Assembly: GCA_019638625.1 (NCBI GenBank)
Contig: JAHBTK010000002.1
Span: forward strand, 186,001-250,000
Direction of reading: 5' to 3'
Source of the DNA: Chitinophagaceae bacterium
GTDB taxonomy: Bacteria > Bacteroidota > Bacteroidia > Chitinophagales > Chitinophagaceae
Length of the DNA stretch: 64,000 nt
Shown: piece by piece, positions 32,158 through 41,017 of the stretch
Position numbering within the stretch: position 1 is the stretch's first letter
Layout: each line of letters begins with the position of its first letter
Made by a program: the position numbers and the translations under genes
Notes under the pieces: model-generated
Seen by the model: the letters and a program-made list of their open reading frames with translations, nothing else
What the model was told of the DNA's origin: nothing
Databases searched by the model: none

Positions 32158-35100
32158 TTACAGGCCAATGTTGATGCCGGCCACAAATGATTTGCTCACC
32201 GGGTAGAAGCCCCTGTCTACCCCCCGGCTGAATATACCGCTGCTGGACAGGTCGGGATCAAAGCCTGAGTACCTGGTAAAGGTCAGGAGATTAAAGGCCC
32301 CTACATATATCCGCAGCCTGTTCAGCGATATCCTTTGGGTAAGCTGTTGCGGCACGGTATATCCCAACTGGATATTCCGCAATCGGATGAAAGAAGCATC
32401 TTCCAGGAAATAATCTGAAACACGGAGGTTCTGGTTCTGGTCGGCGTTGGAAAGCCGGAACATCTCTGCATCGGTATTGGATGGCGACCAGGCATTTAGC
32501 AGGTCGTCTGACCGGAAGAAGCGATATAAGAACATTTTAGCGCCGTTGTACATTTTCTGTCCCTGCTTGCCGTTGAAGAAAAGGTTCAGGTCAAAATTTT
32601 TGTACGAGGCGTTAAATGTCAGTCCGAAATCGAGGTTGGGCAATCCGCTTCCCATCAGCACTTTATCGTTATCGTTTATGGCGCCGTCGCCATTGGTATC
32701 GGCAAACCGGATATCACCCGGCTTTGCATTTGGCTGCAGTAAGGCGCCATCCCTGTTAACATGGGCGTCTACTTCCTGCTGCGACCTGAAAATACCTTCT
32801 GTCTGGTAGAGGTAAAAAGACGCTAACGCTGAGCCCTGCTGCGTGATGGTAACCGGGCGGTTATTAAAGTCAACAAAGCCATCCACAATTACACCTTCCT
32901 CGTAACCCAGCTTCAGTATCTTGTTCCTGGCATGCGACATGATAGCCGTTACATCAAAATTAAAATCCTTACCGGCATTACTTTTATACGTCAGTGAAAA
33001 GTCCCAGCCGCGGTTTTCCATATCTGCGATATTGGTGATCGGCAGCACTGTGATGCCCGAAGAAGCGGGAATGGGAGTTTCCGCCAGCATATCGGTTGTT
33101 TTTGACTGGAAATAATCGAAAGTACCGCTGAGACGGTTTTCGAGTAAGCCGAAAGAAAGCCCCGCATTGAATGTCGCTGTTTGTTCCCACTTAATATTAT
33201 TATTGGCCAGGGCTACGGCCGTAGCGCCAACAGCTACCTGCTGGCTGGGCAGTGAACCGAACGGATAGTTCAGCAAAGGGTTGCTGGCCCGCAAAAAGAT
33301 CATTGCCAGGAACTGGAAATTGCTGATATTCTGGTTGCCCACGATCCCGTAGCTCACCCTGGGCTTCAGCTCGCTGATGAACGGCACATCAAAGAAATCC
33401 TCATTGTGCACCGACCAGCCGGCAGACGCCGAGTAGAAATTACCATACTTGTTTTCAGGACCGAAACGGGAAGAGCCATCCCTCCGTATGCTACCCTGTA
33501 CAAAGTATTTGTCTGCAAAGCTATAGTTGAGGCGCCCGAAATACGACTGCAGCGTATTGGCATAGTTCCACCCGCCGCCGCGGATATAATCCGCTGGGCC
33601 GTCAACGATCAGGCCGGAGAGCGCCTCGATCAGCCGGGAGGAGAGGTGATTACCTCCTGCCGTGGTACCCCGGTATTCGTCCTTTTGTCTTGAAAATCCG
33701 GCCAAAGCCTTTATGTCGTGCTCACCCAGCCGGAGGTCATAATTCAGCAGGTGGTTATACACCATATATTCCGACCTGCTCCGGGTTTCAAACCGCGAGG
33801 GGTTTTCAACAAAAGACTGGGCGCCGAAATCATAGGGGTCTGTCTGGCTATATCCAAACCCGTTCACGATGGTTTTGGCAATAGAAAAATTATAGGAAAG
33901 TCCTTTGTAGAGCTTCAGGTCGGCAGCCAGGTTCATTTGAAAATGGTCGTCAATGGTACGGTTCTGCGACAACATTCTTTCGCCCACCGGGTTACCGGGG
34001 TTGTTAGCCGTCAACTCCGGCAGCGGTTTGGCATAACCGTGAGGGGTAGCCGGGTCGTATATCTCCTTATGCGGGTTGTTGGCATAAATATTCATGATAT
34101 CGGAAAAACCCGCATTACCGTCTCCCAGCATATCGCCATAGTCTTTGTTGTTAAATCTTGTATAGGCCAGTATCGGTGTTATTTTCAGCCGGTTTTTCAA
34201 CAGCCTTATTTCCGAGTTCAGCCGTGCGTTGTACCTTCTTGAGCCGGAGTTGATCACCGTGCCGGTATGCTCCCAGGCGCCCATGGACAGGCGGTAGTTC
34301 ATTTTTTCGCTGCCGGCCGATACATCCACATCGTGCTTTTGCTCCAGCCCGGTTTTGAAATAAGCGCCGCGCCAGTCGGTATTGGCGTATTTCGAATCAT
34401 CATCGGTATAGGCGGGCGGCGTGGCGCCGTCGTTGGTAAAGGCTTCCCGCACCACCTTGTTCATTTGCACCTTGTCCAGCAGTCCTATATTATGATTGAG
34501 TTGGTGCGTGGTCACGTACCCGTTATAGTTAACAGCCGGTTCGCCCGATTTTCCTTTTTTGGTGGTGATCAGGATCACCCCGCCTGCAGCCTGCGCCCCG
34601 TAAATGGTGGCGGCAGAAGCATCCTTCAGCACGCTGATGGATGCGATATCATTGGGGTTCAGATCATACACATAGCCGAGCGGCACCCCGTCCACCACGT
34701 ACAGGGGACGGTCGTTGTTCATGCTGTTCAGTCCCCTTACCAGCACCACCGGGTTGCCCGCGGGGTTCCCGGAAGAGGTGGCGACCGTTACGCCGGCAGC
34801 CTGTCCCTGCAGCAGGGTGCCCAGGTTGGCGGAGGGCTGCCTTTCAATGTTTTTGGTGTTCACGGTGGAGATCGCTGCTGTGACATCGCTTTTCTTTTGG
34901 GTACCGTAGCCCACCACTACCACTTCCTCCAGGTTTTCCTGCAAGTCCTGGAGGGTGACCTGGAGCTGTTGGTTGTTGCTGGTCAGCTTTATTTCCGTGG
35001 GCGCGAAACCCGTGGCGGAGATCACAAGCGTAGCATTGGCAGGCACTACCAGTGAAAAATTGCCCGCCTCATCGCTGGCGCCACCGGCAGTGCTGTTTTT

Positions 35101-35265
35101 CACCGTCACACTGGCATGCGCAATGGCGTTGCCGTCCTTATCGGTTACTTTTCCATTTACCGTCCAGTCCGTCTGAAGGGCACCGGCAAAGAGCGCCGGT
35201 ATCATAAATGCAGACAGACAGAAAAGCCATAGCTTTTTCGTAAGCAGTAGTTTGATTTTTTGCAT
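32158..35265 (-). CDS. SusC-family TonB-dependent transporter (locus 1)
   Basis: 1035 residues from MQKIKLLL. Signal peptide, carboxypeptidase-like domain (WTVNGKVTDKDGNAIAHASV), TonB box region (EEVVVVGYGTQKKSD), plug (LLQGQAAGVTV, VRGLNSMNNDRPLYVVDGVPL, SVLKDASAATIYGAQAAGGVILITTKKG) and a 22-strand barrel ending in FVAGINIGL. It has no STN domain, so it is not signal-coupled to an anti-sigma factor. Forms the importer with the following SusD. Confidence 0.95.
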   Translation of the reverse strand: MQKIKLLLTKKLWLFCLSAFMIPALFAGALQTDWTVNGKVTDKDGNAIAHASVTVKNSTAGGASDEAGNFSLVVPANATLVISATGFAPTEIKLTSNNQQLQVTLQDLQENLEEVVVVGYGTQKKSDVTAAISTVNTKNIERQPSANLGTLLQGQAAGVTVATSSGNPAGNPVVLVRGLNSMNNDRPLYVVDGVPLGYVYDLNPNDIASISVLKDASAATIYGAQAAGGVILITTKKGKSGEPAVNYNGYVTTHQLNHNIGLLDKVQMNKVVREAFTNDGATPPAYTDDDSKYANTDWRGAYFKTGLEQKHDVDVSAGSEKMNYRLSMGAWEHTGTVINSGSRRYNARLNSEIRLLKNRLKITPILAYTRFNNKDYGDMLGDGNAGFSDIMNIYANNPHKEIYDPATPHGYAKPLPELTANNPGNPVGERMLSQNRTIDDHFQMNLAADLKLYKGLSYNFSIAKTIVNGFGYSQTDPYDFGAQSFVENPSRFETRSRSEYMVYNHLLNYDLRLGEHDIKALAGFSRQKDEYRGTTAGGNHLSSRLIEALSGLIVDGPADYIRGGGWNYANTLQSYFGRLNYSFADKYFVQGSIRRDGSSRFGPENKYGNFYSASAGWSVHNEDFFDVPFISELKPRVSYGIVGNQNISNFQFLAMIFLRASNPLLNYPFGSLPSQQVAVGATAVALANNNIKWEQTATFNAGLSFGLLENRLSGTFDYFQSKTTDMLAETPIPASSGITVLPITNIADMENRGWDFSLTYKSNAGKDFNFDVTAIMSHARNKILKLGYEEGVIVDGFVDFNNRPVTITQQGSALASFYLYQTEGIFRSQQEVDAHVNRDGALLQPNAKPGDIRFADTNGDGAINDNDKVLMGSGLPNLDFGLTFNASYKNFDLNLFFNGKQGQKMYNGAKMFLYRFFRSDDLLNAWSPSNTDAEMFRLSNADQNQNLRVSDYFLEDASFIRLRNIQLGYTVPQQLTQRISLNRLRIYVGAFNLLTFTRYSGFDPDLSSSGIFSRGVDRGFYPVSKSFVAGINIGL

Positions 35266-35310
35266 TTGTAATTGGTTTTTAATGCTTTCTGGCAAAAGAA
35301 CATGTCCAAA

Positions 35311-35318
35311 CAAATATA
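35311..35318 (-). promoter_or_regulatory. -7 box of susCD locus 1
   Basis: TATATTTG on the minus strand matches TAnnTTTG, about 45 nt before the susC start. The 268-bp gap up to 35534 otherwise shows only AT-rich sequence. Confidence 0.4.
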
Positions 35319-35533
35319 TCCTGTCAAAAATCAAATGCCATATTTTCCACCCCTACTTGAGACTGAGATCACCTCTACAAGTACTCTACAAGAGGGGAAA
35401 ACTGTTGCAATAAAACTAAACAGTATAAAAAAGCATTATCTGTATCGGGGTTTTAAATATCAAATTATAAAAACCATAACCGGGATTGCGTTGTATTGCT
35501 CACAGCCATATTTTTTACTAATTTGCAGTTAGC

Positions 35534-35740
35534 ATGTGTGATAAGATCAACGAAATGTCCGGGAAAAAAAATATAATACAGGAACCTGCATCCGGATACG
35601 AAAAAGCCGGGGATGCCCTTTTGCGGGAAGCGCTGAAACGTTCTCACAAAGAAAGGTTTTTAATGGCCACCCGTTTGTATAAGATACAGTTGACTATGGA
35701 AAAAGCGGTAATAACTCATAAGCCGTATAGAAGTAAATAA
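35534..35740 (+). CDS. Small charged protein paired with a nucleotidyltransferase
   Basis: 68 residues, no membrane segment; KAGDALLREALKRSHKERFLMATRLYKIQLTMEKA is a probable helix. Located 5 bp before the nucleotidyltransferase gene and probably cotranscribed. May be the partner in a toxin-antitoxin-like pair; unrecognised family. Confidence 0.6.
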   Translation: MCDKINEMSGKKNIIQEPASGYEKAGDALLREALKRSHKERFLMATRLYKIQLTMEKAVITHKPYRSK

Positions 35741-35745
35741 GTCTT

Positions 35746-36225
35746 GTGGACATATTTGATGAAGTAATACTGAACTTCTGGCGAGCGCTGCAAAACAATG
35801 CTGTCAGGTATATAATGGTAGGCGGATATGCTGCTAATTTACATGGCTACCATCGGTTTACCGGAGACATAGATATCTGGCTTGAAGATACAGCACTGAA
35901 CCGGCAGCGATTAGAGGCAGCATTTATAGAATGCGGGATGGACAACTATCCGATGTTGGACAACATACAGTTTGTTCCCGGATGGGCTGATTTTCATTTA
36001 TTGAATGGGTTGCGTCTGGATATTATTGTTAACATGAAAGGCCTGGAAGAATACAGCTTTGATGAAAGTCTGGAGATGGCTGCCATTGCAACCATAGACG
36101 ACGTAAAAGTCCCTTTCCTGCATATTAATCAACTTATAGCTAATAAGAGATCCGTCAACCGCCCTAAAGACCAGATAGACGTTATTGAACTGGAAAAGAT
36201 CAAAAAGATAATGGAAGAAAAGTGA
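35746..36225 (+). CDS. Nucleotidyltransferase (AbiEii/MNT-like)
   Basis: 159 residues from a GTG start. The nucleotidyltransferase core is clear: MVGGYAANLHGYHRFTGDIDIW (GG, then DxD) and RLDIIV as third acidic position. Similar proteins serve as type IV toxin-like or resistance nucleotidyltransferases that transfer NMP/GMP to tRNA or protein. Whether this one is a toxin, an antitoxin or a housekeeping enzyme cannot be told. Confidence 0.8.
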   Translation: MDIFDEVILNFWRALQNNAVRYIMVGGYAANLHGYHRFTGDIDIWLEDTALNRQRLEAAFIECGMDNYPMLDNIQFVPGWADFHLLNGLRLDIIVNMKGLEEYSFDESLEMAAIATIDDVKVPFLHINQLIANKRSVNRPKDQIDVIELEKIKKIMEEK

Positions 36226-36263
36226 GTAGTGACATACCGTTCCGTTGCTAAATTATTATTACA

Positions 36264-36725
36264 ATGACAACCGTCAACATTTATCTTACTTTTAATGGTA
36301 ACTGTGAGGAAGCTTTCAATTTCTACAGATCAGTGTTTGGCGGGGAATTCGGCTATGTGGGAAGGTTCGGGGAAATGCCTCCGCTGGAGAGAATGCCTCC
36401 TATCCCTGACAACGAGAAAAACAAAATCATGCACATCAGCTTGCCGGTGAGCAAAGAAACCTGCCTGATGGGCTGTGACAGTTCGGCAGCGCCCGGGGAA
36501 ACCACAGTAGCCGGCAATAACTTTTCCATCACCATCAATGGTAACGACAGGGCAGAAGCCGACAGGTTGTTCAGCAGACTTTCCGAAGGAGGTAAGATCA
36601 CCCTGCCGATGGACCACACTTTCTGGGGTTCGTACTACGGCTTGTTTACGGATAAATTCGGCATCAACTGGATGATAAACTTCAGTGAAGACAGTCAGGG
36701 GAAGAATAACCTGATAACTTCGTAA
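36264..36725 (+). CDS. VOC/PhnB-like protein
   Basis: 153 residues. Starts YLTFNGNCEEAFNFYRSVFGGE and ends TFWGSYYGLFTDKFGINWMINF, the pattern of the PhnB (3-demethylubiquinone-like) branch of the vicinal-oxygen-chelate fold. Substrate unknown; often stress or resistance related. Confidence 0.85.
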   Translation: MTTVNIYLTFNGNCEEAFNFYRSVFGGEFGYVGRFGEMPPLERMPPIPDNEKNKIMHISLPVSKETCLMGCDSSAAPGETTVAGNNFSITINGNDRAEADRLFSRLSEGGKITLPMDHTFWGSYYGLFTDKFGINWMINFSEDSQGKNNLITS

Positions 36726-36751
36726 GCAATGGCTAAACAAATGGCAGAATT

Positions 36752-37111
36752 ATGACAACACTACTTCCCTTTATTCGCGTTCCCGATGTTGGTTTTGCAA
36801 AATCATGGTATGAAAGCATAGGGTTTACATGCATTGGTACGCATGAAGAACCGGGTTGTGGTTTAGACTGGGCGATGATGTGCCGGGATGACGCTGTGTT
36901 TATGCTGTATGCACAATTAGAGAATACGGTTACAAATGCTAACAACTGCGGTCTTTATTTTAAAATGGATACCATTGAAGGGTTGCGGGAGAAACTGGAA
37001 GGCAAGGCCAGGATAATAGAAATAGTTGACGAAACAGCATACGGGAGAAAAGAAATTACCTTTCATGATTGCTATGGTTTCCAAGTGACATTTTCCAGTG
37101 AGCCGGATTAG
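36752..37111 (+). CDS. Glyoxalase/bleomycin-resistance-like VOC protein
   Basis: 119 residues. LLPFIRVPDVGFAKSWYESIGF at the start and EITFHDCYGFQVTFS at the end are typical of the VOC fold; the C-terminal metal site is changed from the canonical Glu. It lies 26 bp after the PhnB-like gene; the two are unrelated in detail but probably cotranscribed. Confidence 0.8.
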   Translation: MTTLLPFIRVPDVGFAKSWYESIGFTCIGTHEEPGCGLDWAMMCRDDAVFMLYAQLENTVTNANNCGLYFKMDTIEGLREKLEGKARIIEIVDETAYGRKEITFHDCYGFQVTFSSEPD

Positions 37112-37173
37112 CTGTATCAAACCAACCAATTTTTGCTGAGCAACGATATTGTAAAATCTGAATAACAAACCCA

Positions 37174-37560
37174 ATGGAAGAAAGTATAAAACAGTTGGCC
37201 CTGGTAAGCTCCGTCCTCGGCGGCTTTTCATTCACCTTTTTGAGCGCTATACTCGCGTTCGGTACGGAAAAAAAGATCAAATTCTGGCTGATCATCGGGC
37301 TCATGATCGCCTCCATGTGTTTCCTTCTGTCGGCACTGGGTTGGTCAATGATAGACCTGAACAGGGACGCAGCCGGTATTCAATCCCACCATCAAAGCCT
37401 TGTAAAGCTCCTGTTGCTGGGCCTTGTGGCCATTATAGCGTCTTTGGGATTGAGCGGCTGGCTGAGCAATAAGAAAACAGGTATTGCCACATCGGCCATC
37501 AGCCTGCTGGCGTTGCTTTTCCTTATTTTCGGAATATTGAGCAGGTATATTATTTGGTAA
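37174..37560 (+). CDS. Small four-helix membrane protein, unknown
   Basis: 128 residues with four hydrophobic helices (about 12-30, 40-62, 82-103 and 107-127). No known family. The reading frame continues past the stop into a coding-like fragment (37561-37965), so the two may once have been related or separated by a mutation. Confidence 0.55.
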   Translation: MEESIKQLALVSSVLGGFSFTFLSAILAFGTEKKIKFWLIIGLMIASMCFLLSALGWSMIDLNRDAAGIQSHHQSLVKLLLLGLVAIIASLGLSGWLSNKKTGIATSAISLLALLFLIFGILSRYIIW

Positions 37561-37965
37561 AATGATGGAAGGGAGAAATTAGATGTAACTGAAATTCAAA
37601 AGATCATCTCAAAACACGATAGACAATTCCAGCCTGATAGAGAAGAGTCACTTAGTTTGAAGTATAAAATTTTTGCAGTTGTATTTCCTTTTTTTCTTCC
37701 AATACAAAGCATTTTTGCAGCTAAATGGCTGGCAAACGGACAGAAGCGAAAATGGACACAATATTGGTTCTATCTCATATTTGGATATTTGATTTGGACT
37801 ATTGGAATTGTTTTATCGGCAAGATTTTTTGGAATAAATGACAATGAAGACCCGCGGTTATCTTCGGTATGTCTGAGCAATACATCCTCCCATTCTCAGA
37901 ATTTGCTCAAAAACTCGTTCAGGCTTTCTTCGTGCTTCAACCCGAAATTCCGGCGGAGGCGGTAG
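37561..37965 (+). pseudogene. Fragment of a membrane-protein gene
   Basis: Directly after the previous stop, in the same frame, KLDVTEIQKIISKHDRQFQ leads to two membrane helices (FAVVFPFFLPIQSIFAAKWL and YWFYLIFGYLIWTIGIVL). No ATG precedes it (a TTG at 37657 is the only start), base composition is AT-rich, and its 3' end runs into the opposing TPR gene. Reads as a truncated remnant rather than a working gene. Confidence 0.4.
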
Positions 37966-39572
37966 CGGGCCATTTCAACGGATTTAACGGAAATATTCCT
38001 GATGGAAGCGATGTCTTTGATGGAAAGGTTCAGCCTTATCTGCAGGCACAGTCTTTTTTCCGACTCGGTAAGGTCGGGGTATTGCTGGTGGAGGTTATAG
38101 AGAAAGTCTTTATGCATTTCATCGGCAGCGAGGTTAAATTCGTTTACGCCCCTGTTCAGGTCAAGATCGTACTGGAAGCGATTGATCAGCCGGTTGAATT
38201 CAGACAGGCTTTCTTTTTTAAAGCCGTGCTTCAATACCTCCAGCTCTTCTATGAACTGCCGGGTCATTTCGTTTCGTTGCGATATATACAAAGCCGTATT
38301 CTTGAGTTCGCCGTTTTTGAATGCCAGCTTGTTATTCAGTATTTCCTTTTCAGCAACAGCGCTTTGCAGATCTTTTTCCGTCAGCGCCTGCCTGATCGCG
38401 GCCAACTCTTTTTCCTTCCGCTGCCGTTGTCGTAAGCGGTTGATGACCAGGAGCACGATTACCGCCATTAAAAAAAAGCCCACTATAAACGCGTTCTGCT
38501 GGAACCGTTTCAGCTTTCTTTCGGCGGCCAGCAGTTCCGCCTGCTCTTCTTTCTGGTATTCCTGCCGCTTCAGCTTCAATCCCACCACTTCATCAGCCTT
38601 GGCTTTGGAGATGATCTGTTCACGGATATCAATATAGCTGGTGAGATATTCGTATGCCTGCTGAAAATTCCTGTCGTTGCTGGCAAGGCGGGATGAAATG
38701 AGGAGATTATCCAGCAGCAGTTCTTTTTTAGTATTGGACGTAGAGCTGTTAATGAATCCCCTCGACTCTTCCAACAAAGCCCTTGCGGAGTCATAATGTT
38801 GAAGCATCAAATGACACTCAGCCATCAGGTTCAGGGCTTCCGCCTGGGTCAGAGCCCTGTTGCCGGAGGCTTGTGTTACCTGCCGGAGGGATGTCAGCGC
38901 TTCCCGGTATTGACCCAGGCTTTTATAACAGTTGCCGGTATTGACCAGCCCGGCAGTGACCATGAATGTTGCTCCAATGCTTTCTGCACGTTGTATCGTT
39001 TCGCTGAAATACACGATGGCAGAATCATACTGCGCTTTCATGAGGTAAGTAAGTCCTATCGCATTCAGGTTAACCACCTGCTTTTCTTCATCATTGAGCT
39101 CTTCCAGCAGGCGCTGCGCCTCACGGTGATATTCCATGGCAAGGTCTGCATTCTCTATATCAAAAAACACCCAGGCCAGCCGGGTGCAGGCAGCAGCCTC
39201 CAATGTCTTATCTTTTTCCGCAATGCTATGGTCCAGCGCGGTGTAGGCATATTGCAAAGCCTGGTCGTACCTGTCGTTATACAGGTAGCCTTCGGATAAC
39301 ACGATCAGTGAGCGTATCTGCAGCGGGCGGTCGTCTTCTTCCAGGGAGAGCAGGTAGGCTTCATTGGCATAGTTCAGCGCCAGGTCGGTAGAATCACGGT
39401 TTAATGCACCGGCAAGATGGATGAGCAATTCAATTTTTTGATGTGTCTCAGGCGCAGGAGAAGCATATAAAAGTTGTCTTATACTGTCTGCGGAGGGCTG
39501 TGCGCTTAAGACCGGTAGTGAAAGAAAGAGGTGAATACACAAAATAAAAAATCCCATCCGTTGCATAAGCAA
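37896..39572 (-). CDS. TPR-sensor with C-terminal LuxR-type DNA-binding region
   Basis: 558 residues. Signal peptide 1-24, about six TPR units 40-330, a membrane helix around 375 (FIVGFFLMAVIVLLVINRL), a long coiled coil and a C-terminal helix-turn-helix (LTESEKRLCLQIRLNLSIKDIASIRNISVKSVEMARYRLRR). This build is common in Bacteroidota regulators of polysaccharide use. It is divergent from fecR and the glycan locus, so it may control them. ATG 39563 is an alternative start. Confidence 0.8.
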   Translation of the reverse strand: MLMQRMGFFILCIHLFLSLPVLSAQPSADSIRQLLYASPAPETHQKIELLIHLAGALNRDSTDLALNYANEAYLLSLEEDDRPLQIRSLIVLSEGYLYNDRYDQALQYAYTALDHSIAEKDKTLEAAACTRLAWVFFDIENADLAMEYHREAQRLLEELNDEEKQVVNLNAIGLTYLMKAQYDSAIVYFSETIQRAESIGATFMVTAGLVNTGNCYKSLGQYREALTSLRQVTQASGNRALTQAEALNLMAECHLMLQHYDSARALLEESRGFINSSTSNTKKELLLDNLLISSRLASNDRNFQQAYEYLTSYIDIREQIISKAKADEVVGLKLKRQEYQKEEQAELLAAERKLKRFQQNAFIVGFFLMAVIVLLVINRLRQRQRKEKELAAIRQALTEKDLQSAVAEKEILNNKLAFKNGELKNTALYISQRNEMTRQFIEELEVLKHGFKKESLSEFNRLINRFQYDLDLNRGVNEFNLAADEMHKDFLYNLHQQYPDLTESEKRLCLQIRLNLSIKDIASIRNISVKSVEMARYRLRRNFGLKHEESLNEFLSKF

Positions 39573-39779
39573 TGAGTTAGTCCGGTACCTGTCTTTCTCA
39601 TTATATTGATATTGTATTAATAACGCCGGTTACCGGGAAAGATAATAAGCAATATACCTGCAAGTTTATAATTTCCAGGGATAATTGCCACTAATTATTC
39701 CAACCGGCATAATTTTTTATTTTTTTTAGGGGTATCTCCCGGTTACTGCATCCTTATAGGTGTTCAAACGAATTTTTGC

Positions 39780-40853
39780 ATGATTCCCAATAGAATTTGG
39801 CAGTTGGTGGCCCGGAAACTTTCCGGGGAAGCCGGTATTGATGAAATAAGAGAATTGGAGACACTTTTAAAAGAAGACGCAGAACTGGCTTACCGGGTGC
39901 ATTTGTACACCCGCTATTTTGAAAACCCGTCCGGCGGGCCGGCAGAAAACAGCAGACAGGAGGCGGGTCAACGTTTCCGCGAAAGACTGTCTCGTGAAAA
40001 AACGGAAAAAGTGACACCTGTGGCGGACCTTAAGAATAAAACACCCATGAGGGGGAAGTGGCTGGTGGCAGCCGGTTGGGTATTGCTGGCGGTGTTATCT
40101 GTTTTCCTTTACCGGCTGAACAGCAGGGAAGACAAGGGTAACCCCGTTACCCTGGCAAACGAGTTTAAAACAATGCCGGGAACACGCTCTAAAACGACTC
40201 TTCCTGACGGCTCCGTGGTATGGCTGAATAGTGAAAGCAGGATCACTTATAACAAAGACTTTGGTGTAAACAACCGGGAGGTAGCGCTGCAGGGAGAAGC
40301 CTTTTTTGATGTGGTAAAAAATAAAGCGGTACCCTTTATCGTACATGCGCAAACCGTTAAAATAGTGGTGAAAGGAACCGCCTTTAATGTAAGAAGTTAT
40401 CCCGGTAGCCAGAAAGTACAGACCTCGCTGATAAGAGGAGCGGTGGAACTGATCAATGAAGCGGACCCGGAGCATCCGATCCAGTTGAAGCCAAACGAAA
40501 AAATAACTATCCGTACCGGTAAGAGACAACTAGCTGAAGTACCGGAAAAGCCCGGGCAGAAAACAGAGACTTACCACCTGGACACGCTCAGGCAACTTGC
40601 CCAAACCATGACAATACCGGAAGTATCCTGGGTGGTCAACCAGTTGGTTTTTGATAATGAAGTGTTTACAGAGGTAATTGATAAAATGGAAAAATGGTAC
40701 AATGTGGACATTGTACTGATCAACGACGCTTTGGGCAGCAAACAGTTTAGCGCCGTGTACGAGGATGAGGACGTTGTTCAGGCGTTAGAGGCGCTGCAAT
40801 ACGTGCACCATTTTGACTTTGAAGTAAAAGGAAGAACAATAGTTATAAAATAA
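39780..40853 (+). CDS. FecR-family anti-sigma factor
   Basis: 357 residues. Cytoplasmic N-terminal domain (RKLSGEAGIDEIRELETLL), a single membrane helix about 92-110, then the periplasmic FecR domain (KTTLPDGSVVWLNSESRITYN, LQGEAFFDVVKNKAVPFIVH, GTAFNVRSYP) and a C-terminal STN-like end (EVIDKMEKWYNVDI). Normally controls an ECF sigma factor and senses an STN SusC. The adjacent SusC (41018) has an STN domain, but no sigma gene precedes fecR. Confidence 0.93.
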   Translation: MIPNRIWQLVARKLSGEAGIDEIRELETLLKEDAELAYRVHLYTRYFENPSGGPAENSRQEAGQRFRERLSREKTEKVTPVADLKNKTPMRGKWLVAAGWVLLAVLSVFLYRLNSREDKGNPVTLANEFKTMPGTRSKTTLPDGSVVWLNSESRITYNKDFGVNNREVALQGEAFFDVVKNKAVPFIVHAQTVKIVVKGTAFNVRSYPGSQKVQTSLIRGAVELINEADPEHPIQLKPNEKITIRTGKRQLAEVPEKPGQKTETYHLDTLRQLAQTMTIPEVSWVVNQLVFDNEVFTEVIDKMEKWYNVDIVLINDALGSKQFSAVYEDEDVVQALEALQYVHHFDFEVKGRTIVIK

Positions 40854-40918
40854 TTCTACACCTAAACCAAACTAATAAGCTTATGTATTAACAATTTATG
40901 AATTACTGAAAAAAAAGA

Positions 40919-40936
40919 GAGATGCAGACACATCTC
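40919..40936 (+). other. Small hairpin in the fecR-susC gap
   Basis: GAGATG-CAGACA-CATCTC, a 6-bp stem without a T tract, in the 164-bp gap that should contain the sigma-dependent susC promoter. Confidence 0.3.
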
Positions 40937-41017
40937 CCTTGTACTTAGTCAAGATTCGGTGCAGTTTTCTTCGGAAGAGACCACTGCGCCTATTAATTAA
41001 ACCAAGAACGTAAAATT

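Noticed and set aside
34267..35055. 262-codon frame antisense to susC
   Set aside because: Shadow of a GC-rich conserved gene; the susC protein is full length and certain.
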